Assembly: GCA_016946835.1 (NCBI GenBank) | Contig: JACVTC010000063.1 | Coordinates: forward strand, 750,001 to 814,000 | Source of the DNA: Neocallimastix lanati (nom. inval.) | Taxonomy: Eukaryota; Neocallimastigomycota; Neocallimastigomycetes; Neocallimastigales; Neocallimastigaceae | DNA length: 64,000 nucleotides | Direction of reading: 5' to 3' | In this document: in pieces, positions 1 through 27,955 of the stretch | Position numbering within the stretch: position 1 is the first letter of the stretch | Layout of the letters: every line of letters starts with the position of its first letter | Translations under genes and position numbers: made by a program | The notes under the pieces: generated by a model | The model's input: the letters and a program-made list of their open reading frames with translations, nothing else | Database searches by the model: none | Told to the model about the DNA's origin: nothing

Positions 1-12384
<12,384 letters not shown>

Positions 12385-12533
12385 TTTCTAATTTATTTAA
12401 CTTATTTTTTCTTTATTTATTATTACTAATAGATATTATTACTTATACAAATTTCTATATAACTATTTTCATATTTTAATATTGTAAGAGTATTATATGT
12501 ATATTTTTTAATTTATAAAATATTTATATAAAC

Positions 12534-12564
<31 letters not shown>

Positions 12565-13293
12565 GGTATAGTAATTAATATATTTTTTTATTATTTATTT
12601 AATATTTTTTAACGTTTTCTCTTTTTATAATTAAATTTATAATTTTGTTTATTTTTTTTTTGTTTATATTAATTTATGTAGTAAATTAATAATTTTTTTT
12701 TTTTTTATTTTAATTTTTTATTATAAATTTGCTGCGGTTATATAGAAATAATAAAAAACTTTTTAGTTTTTTTTCTATTTAATTTTAATAAAAATATTTA
12801 CAATTGTTTCGTTTCTTTATTTTATTAAAAAAATAGTATTAAATTAATAATAGTAATTAAATCAGTGCTATTATTTAATTACTATTTTACTTGTTCCTTG
12901 GTTTTATGATTGTAGTTTATAAATGATAATTTAAAAAAAAAAAAAAAGAAAAGTTTTAAATAATGGCTCCATACAAAAGTTTTAAAACTAAAAAAAAAAA
13001 AAAAATTAAATTAAAAATGTCAAATTTTTTTAAAAAAATATGGATTAATTATAAAATAAATAAAATAAGAATAAATTAATTTTTATTTTAATTTCAATTT
13101 CAATTTCAATTTTTAATATATATAAATATATTTTAATATATGCAAATATATACATGTTTTTTTTTTTTTTTTTTTTTTTTTATTATAAATTATATTTATT
13201 AAATATAAATATAAATACTAATTTTTTTTTTTTTGAAGTATTTATATTTTTTTTTTTGTTATAACTATATAAATATTAGTACTAATAATAAAA
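12385..13293. promoter_or_regulatory. Divergent spacer between CEP290 and p44/SSL1
   Basis: This 909-bp gap separates the divergent starts of CEP290 (minus) and the TFIIH p44 gene (plus), so it should contain both promoters. It is nearly pure A/T with T runs at about 12537-12564, 12690-12706 and 13157-13182. I see no ORF, no RNA gene and no recognisable TATA or initiator beyond background AT content. Confidence 0.5.
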
Positions 13294-14453
13294 ATGAATG
13301 AACCTGAAATTGATATAGATATATTAGATGATAATGACCAAGATAATAATCTTATGGGAGCCAATGGAAATGGCTATGGTAATATTTATTATAAAATACT
13401 TATTATTATTCTATAATGAAAATTTATTATATATTATATATCTTATATTCTTTTATTAATTAAAATTTCATTATTATAGTATAATTTAGAATAAAGAAGG
13501 TGTATATATAAATATTATATATATATATATTTTTATTATTATTATTATTTTATTTTTCTGATAATAGTTAAATGAAATTGAATGTAATAATTAATAAATT
13601 TTTGATCTTTATTTTATTTTTAATTCGAAATGTTAACTTTTTTCTTTTCATTTGTTTTATTATCAAATAAAAATCAATGATTAAAATTTAAAGCCTGGGA
13701 AGATGAATATAAAAGAAGTTGGGATATGTTACAGGAAGATGAAAAAGGTAGTCTTCAAGGCGTTGTTTCAAGTATACAGCATACAAAAAGAAGAAGGTTT
13801 TTTTTAATATTATAACTAAAATATATGTGTATAATTTAAATTAATTAAATTTAATTTTATTAAAATTTTTATAATAATATTCAATAAATGATTTCAATTA
13901 TTGAAATTTATATTAAAATAAATTAAATAATATAAAAGATTAATCAAAGATACATCAACAATTCAAAGAGGTATTATTAGAAATTTGTTTGTGATTATCG
14001 ATCTTTCAGATTCAATGGCAGAAAAAGATTTAAAACCTTCAAGACGTGAATTGACATTCAATTTATTGGAACAGTTCATTAACGAATATTTCGATCAAAA
14101 TCCAATTAGTCAGTTGGGAATTATTATTACAAGAGATGGATTATCAGAAAAATTAACTGAATTAAGTGGTAATTTAAAAATGAAGAATATTTTTTAAAAA
14201 AGTTTAAAAATAATAATTATTAGAATTATTATATTAAAAATTTAAATTAAAAAATCTGGATGTTAAAAATTTGTAGGAAATTCCACAGAACACATTGAAG
14301 AATTAAAGGTCAAAATAAACCGTGAAACAAGAGGTGAACCATCACTTCAAAATTCATTAGAATTAGCAAGAAATTCTTTATGGTAATTTTTTTTTTTTTG
14401 GTTTAAATTTTCAATATTTCATATTATCATTTTAACTTTTTATACTGAGTACG

Positions 14454-14486
<33 letters not shown>

Positions 14487-14827
14487 TATTTATTTCATTT
14501 TATTTTATTTTATTTTATTTTATTTTAACTTATTTTATTTTATTTTAACCTATTTTATATTATTTTATTTTTATTTTATTAATTCAAATTATAAAATATA
14601 AAATTATTTTTTATTTACATAAAGTCATTCACCACCACATGGAACAAGAGAAATTTTAATTTTAATGGCATCTCTAACAACATGTGATCCTGGTGATATA
14701 AATGAAACTATTAAAAAATTAAAATCTAATCATATAAGGTGTTCAATTATTGGTTTAGCAGCAGAAGTTCAAATTTGCAAAAGAATATGCGAAGAAACTA
14801 AAGGTATAAATTATTATTAATTATATA

Positions 14828-14862
<35 letters not shown>

Positions 14863-15410
14863 TGAATATATAATTATTAAAAATTGAATAAATACTTATT
14901 AAAAATAATAATATTATTGTTTATTATATCATTATTAATAAAATGGAAATTATATAATTATAAAAAGGTACATATGGTGTTGTACTAAATGAAGGACATT
15001 ATAAAGATATTCTTTTTGAAATGATACCTCCACCATCAACGACAAATGCAAAAACTGAAGTTGGTATGATCGAAATGGGCTTCCCTAGAAGAATTACAGA
15101 ACGTTTTCCTACTGCATGTGCATGGTAAGAAATTATAGTTGGTTGTTTTTAATATATTATATGTATATTATTATGAAATATTACTAATATAATAAATTAA
15201 ATATTATTTTCTTAATAAATAGTCATCAAAGACCAATTCAAGGTGGTAATATATGTCCGAGATGCTTTTCAAAAGCATGTAAATTACCAACAAAGTGTGC
15301 AATTTGTGGTTTAACACTAGTTTCAAGTCCACATCTTGCACGTTCTTATCATCATTTATTTCCTGTTCCTAATTATATAGAAGTTCCTAGACAAAAGTAT
15401 ATAAAATTCC

Positions 15411-15452
<42 letters not shown>

Positions 15453-15761
15453 AAAAGCATTTTTATAATATAAAATTTTAATTATATATAATATATAGAT
15501 ATTAATTTTATCTTAAAATAATTAATTTTTTTTTAATTTTTTTTATTTTATCTTAGAGTAACACCAGCATCACCAGCTATATGTTTTGGATGTCAACAAC
15601 CTTTTGAAAATATACCCGTTATTTTAAATCGTAATCCAGCCGAACAAAGCTCAGGCCGTTATGAATGCCCAAAATGTTTAAAACAATTTTGTGTTGATTG
15701 TGATATTTATATTCATGATGTATTACATAATTGTCCATCATGTATTCAATCAAAAAAATAA
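13294..15761 (+). CDS. SSL1: TFIIH core subunit p44 (Ssl1/GTF2H2)
   Basis: p44 is a TFIIH core subunit that stimulates the XPD helicase in transcription initiation and nucleotide-excision repair, in the nucleus. Eight exons join in frame: 13294-13378, 13694-13796, 13939-14168, 14277-14382, 14625-14803, 14968-15124, 15223-15396 and 15557-15761. They give 1239 nt, 412 aa; human p44 has 395. Order of parts: an acidic N-terminus; the family motif [17 protein letters not shown] (about 29-45); a von Willebrand A domain opening [15 protein letters not shown] with the MIDAS-like DLSDSM; the [10 protein letters not shown] block; a C4 zinc site ([16 protein letters not shown]); and a C-terminal RING-like C4/CHC domain ([25 protein letters not shown]). 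Every family landmark is present. The ATG used is the first in the exon and is preceded by AAAA. It sits divergent to CEP290. Confidence 0.95.
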
Positions 15762-15880
15762 ATAAAATAAATATATAAATCTATATTTTTATTAAAATAG
15801 ACTAAAAAATATATTAAAATAAAAATTAATTAATAAAATTTATTATTAAGTATAATTATAAAATATAATTTGATGAAGCA

Positions 15881-15978
<98 letters not shown>

Positions 15979-16104
15979 GATAAAATTATTATTTTATTAT
16001 TTTATAAGGCTTTATTTTGAATTTAGAATATAAAGGATTAGATATTTAAATTTTATATAATAATTGTATTGTCGTTATTGGTATTGCTATTTTGTTATAT
16101 TTTA

Positions 16105-16172
<68 letters not shown>

Positions 16173-16409
16173 AATATTTGAAATTTGAATTTATGTATTT
16201 AATAAAGTTTATTAAATTTTTAATTTTTAAAATTATTGAATATTTACTGGTCAAAAAATAATAATATAAATTATTGTTTGTTTGTTTTTTGTTTTTTATT
16301 TTTTATATTTATGTATAGATATGAATAAAATATTTTTTTAGTTTATCTCAATAAAAATAAATTAATTAAATATACCATTATTGAATTAAATATATCAATA
16401 AAAAGAAAA
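15762..16409. repeat. Spacer with (TAA)n and TTA/T tracts
   Basis: This 648-bp gap lies between the stop of p44 and the start of the UBX-domain gene, both on the plus strand. It holds a TAA array at about 15883-15978 (some 32 units), then TTA repeats and a T tract at about 16108-16170. I see no coding sequence. The short plus-frame ORF across the T tract is a Leu/Phe translation of simple repeat. Confidence 0.7.
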
Positions 16410-19400
16410 ATGGATTTAAAGAAAAAAGTTGTAAACTTTAGTTTTAATGATATTCCAAAATTTGAAAAAACTAATAATAATAATAATAATAAAATAAAAA
16501 AATCAATTGATATCAATCCAAAATTGATAAAACCATTGGGATCTACACATCATGATATCTTTAATAAAAAATTAAAAATCTTAACAGCAAGTAACCTAAA
16601 TGAAGAAAATTCATTAAAAAATCATAAAGAAGATATATTTCAAAAGTAAAAATATAATATATTTATATAAATATATATTTGTTACAATAATTATAGTATT
16701 TAATAATATAAGTAATTAAAGTAATATAAGTAATAAAAGTATTATAAGTAATAAAAGTATTATAAGTAATAAAAGTATTATATATATATAATGGATTTTT
16801 AAATAAACACATCATTTGTATCATATATTATTAGGGGGAATTTATTAAAAGATGGTTTTCCATTAAAAAAAATTAAGTCAATTCCATCATTAAAATCTCT
16901 TACAGATACTACAAATATAAATAAGAAAACAAAAAGTAATAATATATCAATTTACAATAAAGTTCAAGTGAAAAGAAATAAAGAAAATAATAAGGATAAG
17001 CTATATGACAAAAAGACGATGAATTCATTAAGTGTTAGTACTCAAAATATGAAGAATAAAATTAATAACAAAATAAAAGAAATAAATGCAAATATATCAA
17101 ATATAAATTTGAATAGTCTTGAACAAAATGAAAATATAATAAATAATGAAAATCGACTATCCACAATTACCTCTCGTTTAAAACAACTGGAACAACAACT
17201 GTCCATAACAATGAAAGAACTTCAAGAAAAAGTAATTTCTTAAATAAAATAACTTGATTGAATTTAGTATTTGTTGGGAATATTAAGTAATTGTATTAAA
17301 CTTTATATAAATATAATACATAAAATTTAGAACAATATTATTTATGATTTAAGAAAAGAATTGAAAGAAAAAGATAGGCTTTTGAAATCTACTGATGATG
17401 AAAAAGTAGTTAAAAACAAAATAATAATATAGATTTAAAAATAAATATAATACATATATTTTTATACCTATATACTTATTAATAACAATATTGTGTTGAA
17501 ATAAATTGTTATAGATATTAACTATTCAAAAAAAATATGAATTATGTCAAAAAAAATTAGAAAAGGCACTTTCGATTTTAAAACAAAATAATATTGTTAT
17601 TAATCATGATAATGATGATAATGAAAATGACGAGAAGTATGTTATATGTTAGAGTATAAATATTTTGAAAGTATTCAGGTTCATAAAATATTTATGTTAT
17701 AATAAATTTTTAATTTTAGCAGTTCTAGTAAAAGTCTTTCAATACAAGATGGTGAAATAAATGATACAAATGATATTAATAATAACTCATCAAAACAAAT
17801 AATAAATAAATTTCCATATGATTTTGATCATCTAAGTAAACAAATTAAATTTTTAAATCATCTTGCTGGTAATTTAATAAATAAATAAAAAATAAAGATA
17901 TATAATTATAATATTAATTCACAAATAATAATAATAATAATAACAATAAAATTAATAATAACAATAATAATTATAATATTAATTATAATAAAGATGATGG
18001 AATAGGAAAAATTATTCAGCATAAAAATGGGGCATATACAATTCAAGTAAATAAGTTTAATAGAAATTATTTATTTTAAATTATTTTTTATTTAACTTTT
18101 TTTTTTATTTTTTAATTCGTAATTCCTAATTGTAATAATAATATTCATTACAAATTATTAGATGCCTGAACCTCAAACTTTGAATGTATACTCTAATGGA
18201 TTTATATTTCAGGATGAATTTTATTCGTTTAGTAAACGAAATTCATTATTATTTATTAAAGAATTAATTGATGGATATTTCCCATTTCAATTAAAAGAAA
18301 GATACCCCGAAGGAGGTTTAAATAAATATATTAATAAAATAAATAATATTTTGTAATAATAGGATTTACTAATATGTTTTGCAATATTATTAAAAAATAA
18401 AAATTATTTAATAATATATAAATTTAAATTTTTATAGTCCCATTTAAATTAATTGATAACCATACAAAATATTACAATTCAAGGCCACCATATTTACCTT
18501 GTAATTATATATATTCTATGTTAATAAAAGTTTTTTATATTATATAATAATTTATTTATAAATATTTAAATAAAGATACCGGAAAAGGTGTCATGAACAG
18601 ACCATCATCATCTTCAATGTCGTCTGAGAAATCTGATTCAAGTTTATTAAAATCTAATAATTTGAATAAGAATTATATACATAAAGACGATGAAGAAAAT
18701 TTATCTAATGTATCTAATATGCATAATAATAAAAATGTTAATAAAGATGGTAAATTAATATGTTTATTCATATATATATATTCAATAAATAATGATATAC
18801 TATTAAAAAATTAAAATAATATATTCAAAAATTTTCGAAATTTAAATTTTTTCTTAAAGTAAAATTGTTAGAGACGACAAAGAAAAACTTTTTAAATAAT
18901 TTACCAAAAAATATTATTAAGGATGGATATGTTATAGATATAAGAAAATCAACAAATGATATATTATTTGTAATCAATTTTTGTATTCTATTTTTTAAGC
19001 ATAAATTTATTATATTTAATAACTAATTTTAGTGTATAATATTAATACATGTGATATTTTATTATTATTATTATTATTACTATTATTATTATTTTAGAAT
19101 GATGATAATAATAAAAAAAATGATTATAAACCATTTGATAAAAATAAAAAAGATATGATTGAATTTGATATAAAGGAAGAAAATCTAATAGAAAGTGAAG
19201 ATAATAATTTAAAAATAGATAAACATAATAAAAGTTATTTATTTGACGATGTAAATGAAAATAAGAATGTTAAAGAAAGAGATGAAAGTATAATAGTTAA
19301 TAATAATAACGATACAAATAGTAAGGAATCTGTACACAGTGAAAATTTATATATAGAAAATGAAAAAACAACAACAATAAAAATAAAAAATAACTCAAAT

Positions 19401-19983
19401 GAATATATTTTCAATATGAAATATACCGATACCATTAAAAATTTAAAAGATCTTATAGAAGACAAATTATTGTAAGTTTATATGTATTTAAATATATGAT
19501 AATTACCATTATTAATTGTAGTTAAATTTTCAAAATTGTTATTTATTTATTTATTTATTTATTTATTATTTATTTATCTATTTATTTATTAGTTTTATTA
19601 TTTATTATTATTTATTATTATTATTTATAAATTTAGAATTTATTTAATTTATTTATATTTATTAATTAATTATTTATTATTTATTTATTAATTTTATTAT
19701 TTATTTATTTATTTATTTATTTATTGCATTTTTCTATTAGTATTAAACGTGATAGTTTTAAATTAAAAATGCCATTTCAAATAAATGATTTTGAAGATAA
19801 TGAAACATTGGAGGTAGGAAATTATTTAATCTTTTTTTTTTTTTTTAAAAAAAAATGGTTATTTTTAAATTGTTGTACTAATTTTAATTTATTTAAATAA
19901 ATTAAAAATATTTTTTTTTTAAAAAAAAAATATAGGATAGTTCACTTGTTCCCAATGCATGTTTATATATTGAAATATTATAA
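16410..19983 (+). CDS. UBXN11: SEP + UBX domain protein, UBXN11-like
   Basis: UBX proteins are usually adaptors of the p97/Cdc48 ATPase; UBXN11 (socius) combines a coiled coil with SEP and UBX domains. Thirteen exons join in frame: 16410-16645, 16835-17231, 17331-17405, 17515-17636, 17720-17868, 17994-18046, 18162-18315, 18438-18500, 18576-18749, 18860-18969, 19098-19471, 19741-19813 and 19936-19983 (2028 nt, 675 aa). Layout: a basic Asn/Lys-rich N-terminus; a coiled coil (RLKQLEQQLSITMKELQEK, ELKEKDRLLK); a SEP domain (VYSNGFIFQDEFYSF, FIKELIDGYFPFQLKERYPEG, VPFKLIDNHTKYY); an acidic Asn-rich linker; and a UBX beta-grasp fold at the extreme C-terminus (TIKIKNNSNEYIFNM to FEDNETLEDSSLVPNACLY). 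The subfamily rests on domain order. The exon at 17994-18046 was chosen because other acceptors introduce a stop. Confidence 0.78.
16709..16787. repeat. 18-bp tandem repeat in first UBXN11 intron
   Basis: About 3.5 imperfect copies of an 18-nt unit (aagtaataaaagtattat) lie in intron 1 of the UBX-domain gene, upstream of the exon at 16835. This is an ordinary intronic minisatellite, with no coding meaning. Confidence 0.8.
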
Positions 19984-20308
19984 TTTATTAATTTATAATT
20001 AAATTAATTATTAATAAAATTAAAAATTTGTAATACAATTTTTTTTTTTTTTTTTTTTAAATTAAAAAGATATATATATTTTAACTTTATTTCTAATATT
20101 TTAAGTAATAAAAGGAAAAAAAAAATTTTTTTATCCTAATTTTATATTAAAAATATAAAATTTCTTTCATTAAAATATATATAAATAAAATTATTTAAGT
20201 AATTAAAATTTTTTCTTGATTCTATATATATATATATCTATAATAAATAATATTCATTAAAATTTAAAAGTATCAAGATTATAAAATGCAATAAAATCCT
20301 TTTTTATT

Positions 20309-20356
<48 letters not shown>

Positions 20357-20547
20357 CCCTTCCAAAAAATATTAATACTTAAATATATAATACTTGTATT
20401 ATAATAATTATAATAAAAAGATGTTTTAATAATATTTTGATTTTGAATTATAAAAATATACTATAGTACATTTTATTATACTATATTATATATATATATG
20501 AATATATATATATTTTAATATTTTCAATTTACTATCATTTTTTTTTA

Positions 20548-20628
<81 letters not shown>

Positions 20629-20651
20629 TACATTTATTAATATAATTCAAA
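19984..20651. promoter_or_regulatory. Spacer and likely promoter region of the dynein gene
   Basis: This 668-bp gap lies between the UBX-domain gene and the dynein heavy-chain gene, both on the plus strand. It contains T tracts at about 20041-20058, 20311-20356 and 20585-20627, the last ending only about 25 nt before the dynein ATG, plus an AT dinucleotide run at about 20557-20584. No ORF or RNA gene is visible. Confidence 0.5.
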
Positions 20652-21505
20652 ATGCAAAATTCAGATAAATATGTTAATAATAATATAATAGAATTTGATG
20701 CAAGGGGTTTACCCTTTATAGTCGATGATTCAAATGAATCATACCATAATGATGTAGCTAACACAAAAAGAAAAAATTTAGCAGAACTTCCTCAACTTAA
20801 AAAAACCAAAATTTTATCTAGTTCAATGGAAATTTATAATAAAAAGCAAAAAATATGTAATGAAATTAAAGATGTTTTAAATCCAACTTTTAAAATAAAT
20901 AATAAAATTCATAAAAAAACTAAAACTTTGCAAGGTATTATAGATATTAAGATGTTATGTATATCTATATCTTCATCCATAATTTTTTTTTTTAAAATAT
21001 ATATATATATTAAATATTAAATTATTTATTGATATATAATAATTGTAAAGAACTCATAAAGGAATCAAAGCGTTTTAGGAAAAATCATAATTTAAAGTTT
21101 AAAGAAGTAGCAGATAAAAAGAATGCAATTCATATAATTAAAAAAAATGATTACATTCAAACAAATATTAAAGGAGTAGATCCCGATAATGTGGTTGAAA
21201 ATAAGGCTTTAATATATAACAAAAATTGGGTAAAAGGAAAAAGTCATATCAAATCTATTAATGCTTTTAAACCAGATTTTGACTTTAAAAAGCAATTGAT
21301 TGATTTTTTAATGTACATTACTAAATAGAAATATTATTAATTAAATTATGTATAATATTATTGAATCATTTTTAATTTATATAAAATTTTATAATTTAAA
21401 ATTTTTAGGACAAAAAAGGATCAAGCTACTAAATCAAGTAAAATTAATATATTAATTAATATATATGTTAATATTATATATTTTTTATTTTATACTATTA
21501 TTAAA

Positions 21506-21541
<36 letters not shown>

Positions 21542-24500
21542 ACTCAGAAACAATTACTTTATTAATGGATTATATTGAAAATGCAAATGTTATTGATGAA
21601 ATTCAAAATAATGAAATTAGAACTTATATAGATATTGAAGAACAATTAGAAGTATGACTAATTTATAATCAATTATTTAAATATAGATAAAATAAAAAAA
21701 AAATAATTTAATGATTTAAAAAAAAATTTTTTTCATAACAAAAATTATATTAGACATTATATGATTATTTTGATGATGCTATTAAAAATCAAAATTTATC
21801 TATCAAGAATAAACAAATATTTCTACATATTGTTGATTATCTTCCACAAAAATTAGTTGAAAAACATCAGCCTTTAATAATGAAATTATTCGATGAAGTT
21901 CAAAAAGATTTTATAGATAGTGAAAAGAAATCAACAGGTTTGAACTATTTTATGATCATTAAATGATAATATATAAAATAATAATATATATACTAATATA
22001 ATATTATTTAAATAATACATTTTTTTTATAATATATTGCTATTTTTATAATATATTATTACTTTTATAATATTTATTGATTGATTTTAAAAAATTATATA
22101 TATATATATATAAAAGCGGAATATATTTTAAAACTCCCTAAACGTAAAGAGTTGGAAACTATGTAATTAAGATATTTTTTTTTTTTATATTTTATTTATA
22201 TATCCTCTTAATCTAATCCTAATACTAAAAACAAAATTTAAAATATTAATAAAATTATTTAATAATTAATTTAAAAAAGAGAGGATGAAGAACCAATTAT
22301 AATTAATGAACCTCATTGTTTAATACCATCAACATGGAGAGATAAATATTTAAAGAATAAAGCAAAATTGGAAGAAATTTTATTTATAAATAATCAATGT
22401 ATGTTAAAATTGCTACAATACTGGAAGACATATTCCAATTTACGTTTTATTGATTTAAATAAAATATTAAAAATCACTGAGCCTCAGAAAATTAATAATT
22501 TTAGATCATTATTATTAGTTCAAGCAGAAGGTTGCAGAGAGATTATTTTGAAAGAGTATATATTTATATTCATATTTATTAAATATTATTATTGAATATA
22601 TAAACATTAATATAATTATTTAAATAAAAAAATTTAATAATATTTTGTATTTACATTTTTTTAATATAAAAATGTTTGATTTTATAATTAGTTGGTATTA
22701 TAAAATATTAAAAGATTTTTATGATGAATATAAAAAAGGAAACACTCCAAATAAATTATATTTAGCCGCATCAGTTTTAATTAAAATAGAAATGAGAGAT
22801 ATTATTATGAAGTCATTACATGACTATCATTCGTTATTTAAATATGAAGATGATATTTTTGAAGAATATAATGATGAGTCAGATTCTAAGAAAAATTATA
22901 GAACTATTCATGCATCTGACGCATTTCCACGCTTTATTGTAAGTTTAGACTGTCGTAATAATACAATTGAATTTAATCCAAAACTTGAAGAATTAAAAAA
23001 AACACTTTTAAATGGAATTGAATTTTCAACAAGAACTATTGAGTACTTACCAGATATTGAAGCTGTCGTTAAAATGCCTGAAATAGAAGGAACAATTGGA
23101 ACTTCAGAATTCGTTCTACCATCAGGCTATAAAGAAATGCCAATTGAATTATATGAAACATTTATACAAGAATCTCAAGAAAATTTAAGCAAAAATTTAG
23201 ATAGATGTTTCAATTTGGTTATTAAATATACAGAAAAATATAAAGAATATGAATTTTTAGTTACTAATGATGTTAATGAAATTTGTCAAGAGTACTTTAA
23301 TAAGGAACACTCATTTGAGGAATATACAATTGTAATTATTTTAATTTAAATAATCTTATAATTATATTTAAAAGTTTAATACATAAATATAAATAAATTT
23401 ATTAAATGACTTTCATTTTTCTTTAATCTCTATATAACATAAAATAATAAAATAAATAAAAATTAAGGAAATTGAAAAATTTAGAAAAATTTCATCAGAT
23501 ATTCAATCAAATAATACTACAGTTAAATTTCCATTAATATTTTTAAATACAAAGGAATTACTTAATACACTTTCAGAAAAAGCTTTACAAGTTTCGAAAC
23601 TAATTTTAAATAAGATAACAGAAGATTCAATTGAACATCAAAAGGAGTAAATATAATTATAATTTTAAATAATAATAATATATATAAATAAAAAAATTTT
23701 TTATTTGTTAATCATATATTAAAATTATTATAGGATATGTAAAAAATTTTCAGAAATAGAATCTGTTGCATTAACAGTTCCAGAGTCATTCCAGGATATG
23801 GCTGAATTATTAAATTCAGTAGAAGATATTAAAGAAAATAAAATTCCTGAATTGTTAAAAGAATTAGAAGAAGCACATAAACATTTTATTTATATTACTC
23901 AATTTTCTGTAATTAGTGAGAAACATATACTTTTGAATAGTGAAACATTTACCTGGCCAGAAAAAATTGGACCTATATTAAAAAAGAATGTAGAAATTAT
24001 GGAACAATCAAAAGAAAAGAATATGGAAAATTTAAAAGAAAGAAGGGATAATTTCATTGAAGAATTAGAAAATATTCAAAAACAAATTGAAGAATTCAAA
24101 GACGTTTCTGATTTAGATGAAATGGGATTTTATGTTAAAAAGGTACAAGATTTACAAAAACAATTAATATCAGCAAACGATACAATTTCAGAATTTAACA
24201 AAGAAGAAGCAGTTTATAAGTGGAAACTTTCAGTGTATCCAAAAAGAAAAGAATTATTAAACTTACTTGAACCTTATCATAGTTTGTATGGAACAACTGT
24301 AAACTTTCAGAAATCATTTAAAAAATGGATGGATGGTAATTTTGGTGAATTAGATGCTGATACAGTAGAACAATTAGTTATGAGTTATAAGAGAGATATT
24401 TATAAAGCAAGTAATTTATTCCCTGAGGGATCTGCTCCTAAAGGAATTGCTAATGAAATAAAAGAAAAGATAATAGAATTTTCTGAAAATTTACCAGTAA

Positions 24501-27500
24501 TTAGAATTTTATGTAATCCAGGTTTAAGAGATAGACATTATGAAGAAATGGAAAGAGTTTCAGGATTAAATTTAAAACCAGATGTAAGTACAACTCTAAG
24601 AAAAATATTAAAATTAAATATTAATCCATTTATTAATCAATTCCAAGCAATAAGTGGTAAGCTTTACTCCATATATATATATTCAAAATATAATAAAACA
24701 AAAATTTTCAATAAAATTATATAATATAATAAAAAAAAATTTTTTTTTTTAAAAAAAAACTATATTTAATAGAAAGTGCATCAAAGGAATATTCATTAGA
24801 AAAATCATTAAATAATATGATGAAAGATTGGGATAATGTTGAATTTACATTTATATTGTATAGAGATAATTCAACAATCATTTTATCCTCTGTCGATGAT
24901 ATTCAACAACAACTTGATGATCAAATTGTGAAAACTCAATCAATGAGAGCATCATCTTATATTAAACCATTTGAAGCTGAAGTTAAAGAATGGGAGAGTA
25001 AATTACTTTATTCACAAGTAAATATAAATCTAATACTATTTTTTTTCTGAAATTATTCTAAAGAAAGTTATTAAAACTTTTTATTTTAATTATATATTAT
25101 AATAAATAAGGAAACTATTGATGAATGGCTAAAAGTTCAAGCTACTTGGATGTATTTAGAACCTATTTTTAGTTCAGAAGATATTATGCAACAAATGCCA
25201 ACTGAAGGAAAAAGTTTTAAAATTGTCGATTCATCATGGAAAACTATTATGAAGGTTAATATATAAATTTATTAACTTTTACTTTATTTTTTTTATTTAA
25301 TATACATATAGTTAAATTATAAAATATTCCATACATTTATTTAATAAATATTTTTTTATTTATAATATTTATTAATTTTTTTTTTAGAAATGCGACGAAG
25401 ATCATCACGTTTTAGTATGCACAGGAATTCCAAATATAAAGGAGGAATTTGCTAATAATAATAATCTCTTAGATCAGATTCAAAAAGGATTAAATTCTTA
25501 TTTAGAAACAAAGCGTCTCATGTTCCCAAGATTCTTCTTTTTATCTAATGATGAAATGTTAGAAATTTTATCAGAAACAAAGAATCCAAAAAGAGTACAA
25601 CCTCATTTGAAGAAATGTTTTGAAGGTATTAATGCTTTAGAATTTGATAATAATTTAAATATTCATTCCCTTCTCAGTAGTGAAAATGAAAAGCTTCCAT
25701 TAACAAAACAAATATCGACAGAAGAAGCTAAAGGTTTGGTAGAAAAATGGCTATTAAAAGTAGAAAGTGGAATGAAGGAAAGTGTTCATGATTCAATTAA
25801 AGAAGCATTTAAAGCCTATGCTGAAACAAAAAGAAAAGAATGGGTATTAAATTGGCCAGGTCAGGTAGTACTTTGTGTAAGTCAAGTTTATTGGACTTTT
25901 AATGCAGAATCTGCTATTCCAAAGGGTTCAAAAGGTTTAGAAGATTTTTCAAAAGAATTAACTAATGATTTAAATGACATTATTGATTTAGTTCGTGGTA
26001 AATTAACAAAAATGGCTCGAATAACATTAGGAGCTCTTGTAGTGCTAGATGTACATGCAAGAGATGTTATATATGAACTAGCAAAAGAAGATATTACAGA
26101 TATTAACGACTTTTCATGGCTTTTACAATTAAGATATTATTGGGATGGTAAAGATATTATTGTTCGTATGGTGAATGCAGATAGAATTTATGGTTATGAA
26201 TATCTTGGTAATACACCAAGATTAGTTATTACACCATTGACAGATCGTTGCTATAGAACGTTACTTGGAGCATTACAACTTAATTTAGGTGGAGCTCCTG
26301 AAGGACCTGCTGGAACAGGTATATAATTATATATTATTAATTTCAATAAGTAATTGTTAAAATTATTATAACTTTTTTTTTTATTTTTTTGAATAATTTT
26401 TTTAAGGAAAAACTGAATCAACAAAGGATTTAGCAAAAGCAATTGCAAAACAATGTGTGGTATTCAATTGTTCAGATGGTCTTGATTATTTAGCTATGGG
26501 TAAATTCTTTAAAGGGTTAGCATCATCTGGTGCATGGTCATGTTTTGATGAATTTAATCGTATTGAATTAGAAGTATTATCTGTTGTAGCACAACAAATT
26601 TTAACTATTCAAAGAGCTATGGCAGCCAATGTTTCGAAATTTGTTTTCGAAGGAACTGAATTAGTTCTTATACCGACATGTGCTACATTTATTACTATGA
26701 ATCCAGGATATGCTGGTCGTTCAGAATTACCAGATAATTTAAAAGTAATAATGAATAAAATTATTTTATATTAGTTAGATAAATTTAATTATTGTATTTT
26801 ATAGTATAACATAAAATTTAATTATAATAAATTAAAAATAATAAATATTTTAATTTTTAGGCATTATTCAGAACTGTAGCAATGATGGTTCCTGTAAGTT
26901 ATTTTAAAAATAAATTATACTAAATATGGAAATTAAATAATAATTAATTTATTTGTTGTAATATTAATAGGATTATACGTTAATTGCAGAAATTATGTTA
27001 TATTCATACGGATTTGTTGATGCTAGAAATCTTGCAAGAAAAATTACTGCAACATATAGATTATGTTCAGAGCAACTGTCTTCACAGGATCACTATGATT
27101 ATGGTATGAGAGCAGTAAAATCAGTTTTAACAGCAGCTGGTAATTTAAAATTAAAATATCCAACTCAAGATGAGAATATTTTAGTTCTTAGATCAATTAT
27201 TGATGTTAATCTTCCAAAATTCCTTACTCAGGATGTTGAATTATTCAAAGCTATCACAACAGATCTTTTCCCTGGTGTTACATTACCAAAACCTGATTAT
27301 GAAATATTTGAACAATATTTAGATCAAGTTTTAAAAAGAATGAATTTACAGAAAAACGAGAATTTTGTGTTAAAAATTATTCAATTATATGAAATGATGT
27401 TAGTTCGTCATGGTTTTATGCTTGTTGGTGAACCATTTGCAGGAAAAACAAGTGCATATAAAGTTTTAGCTGAAACTTTAACAGATATTGCAAACGCAAA

Positions 27501-27923
27501 TGAAGATTTTGATGCAAACAAAGTTTTATATAAAATTATTAATCCAAAATCTATTTCAATGGGATATTTATATGGTCAGTTTGATCAAACTTCTCATGAG
27601 TGGAATGACGGTGTATTAGCAACAACATTTAGGTCATTTGCTTCATTGCAAACACCTGATAGAAAATGGGTAATTTTTGATGGCCCTGTAGATGCTGTAT
27701 GGATTGAAAATATGAATACTGTATTAGATGATAATAAAAAATTATGTTTAATGAGTGGTGAAATTATTCAATTATCAAATACTATGAGCTTAATATTTGA
27801 AGTTATGGATCTTGCTGTTGCTTCGGTATGTTATAAATATTAATAATTATCTAATATTAGTTATTAGTTTAATATTAATTTTTCATGAATTATATTTATG
27901 ATATAGTAAATAATTATTTTAAC

Positions 27924-27955
<32 letters not shown>
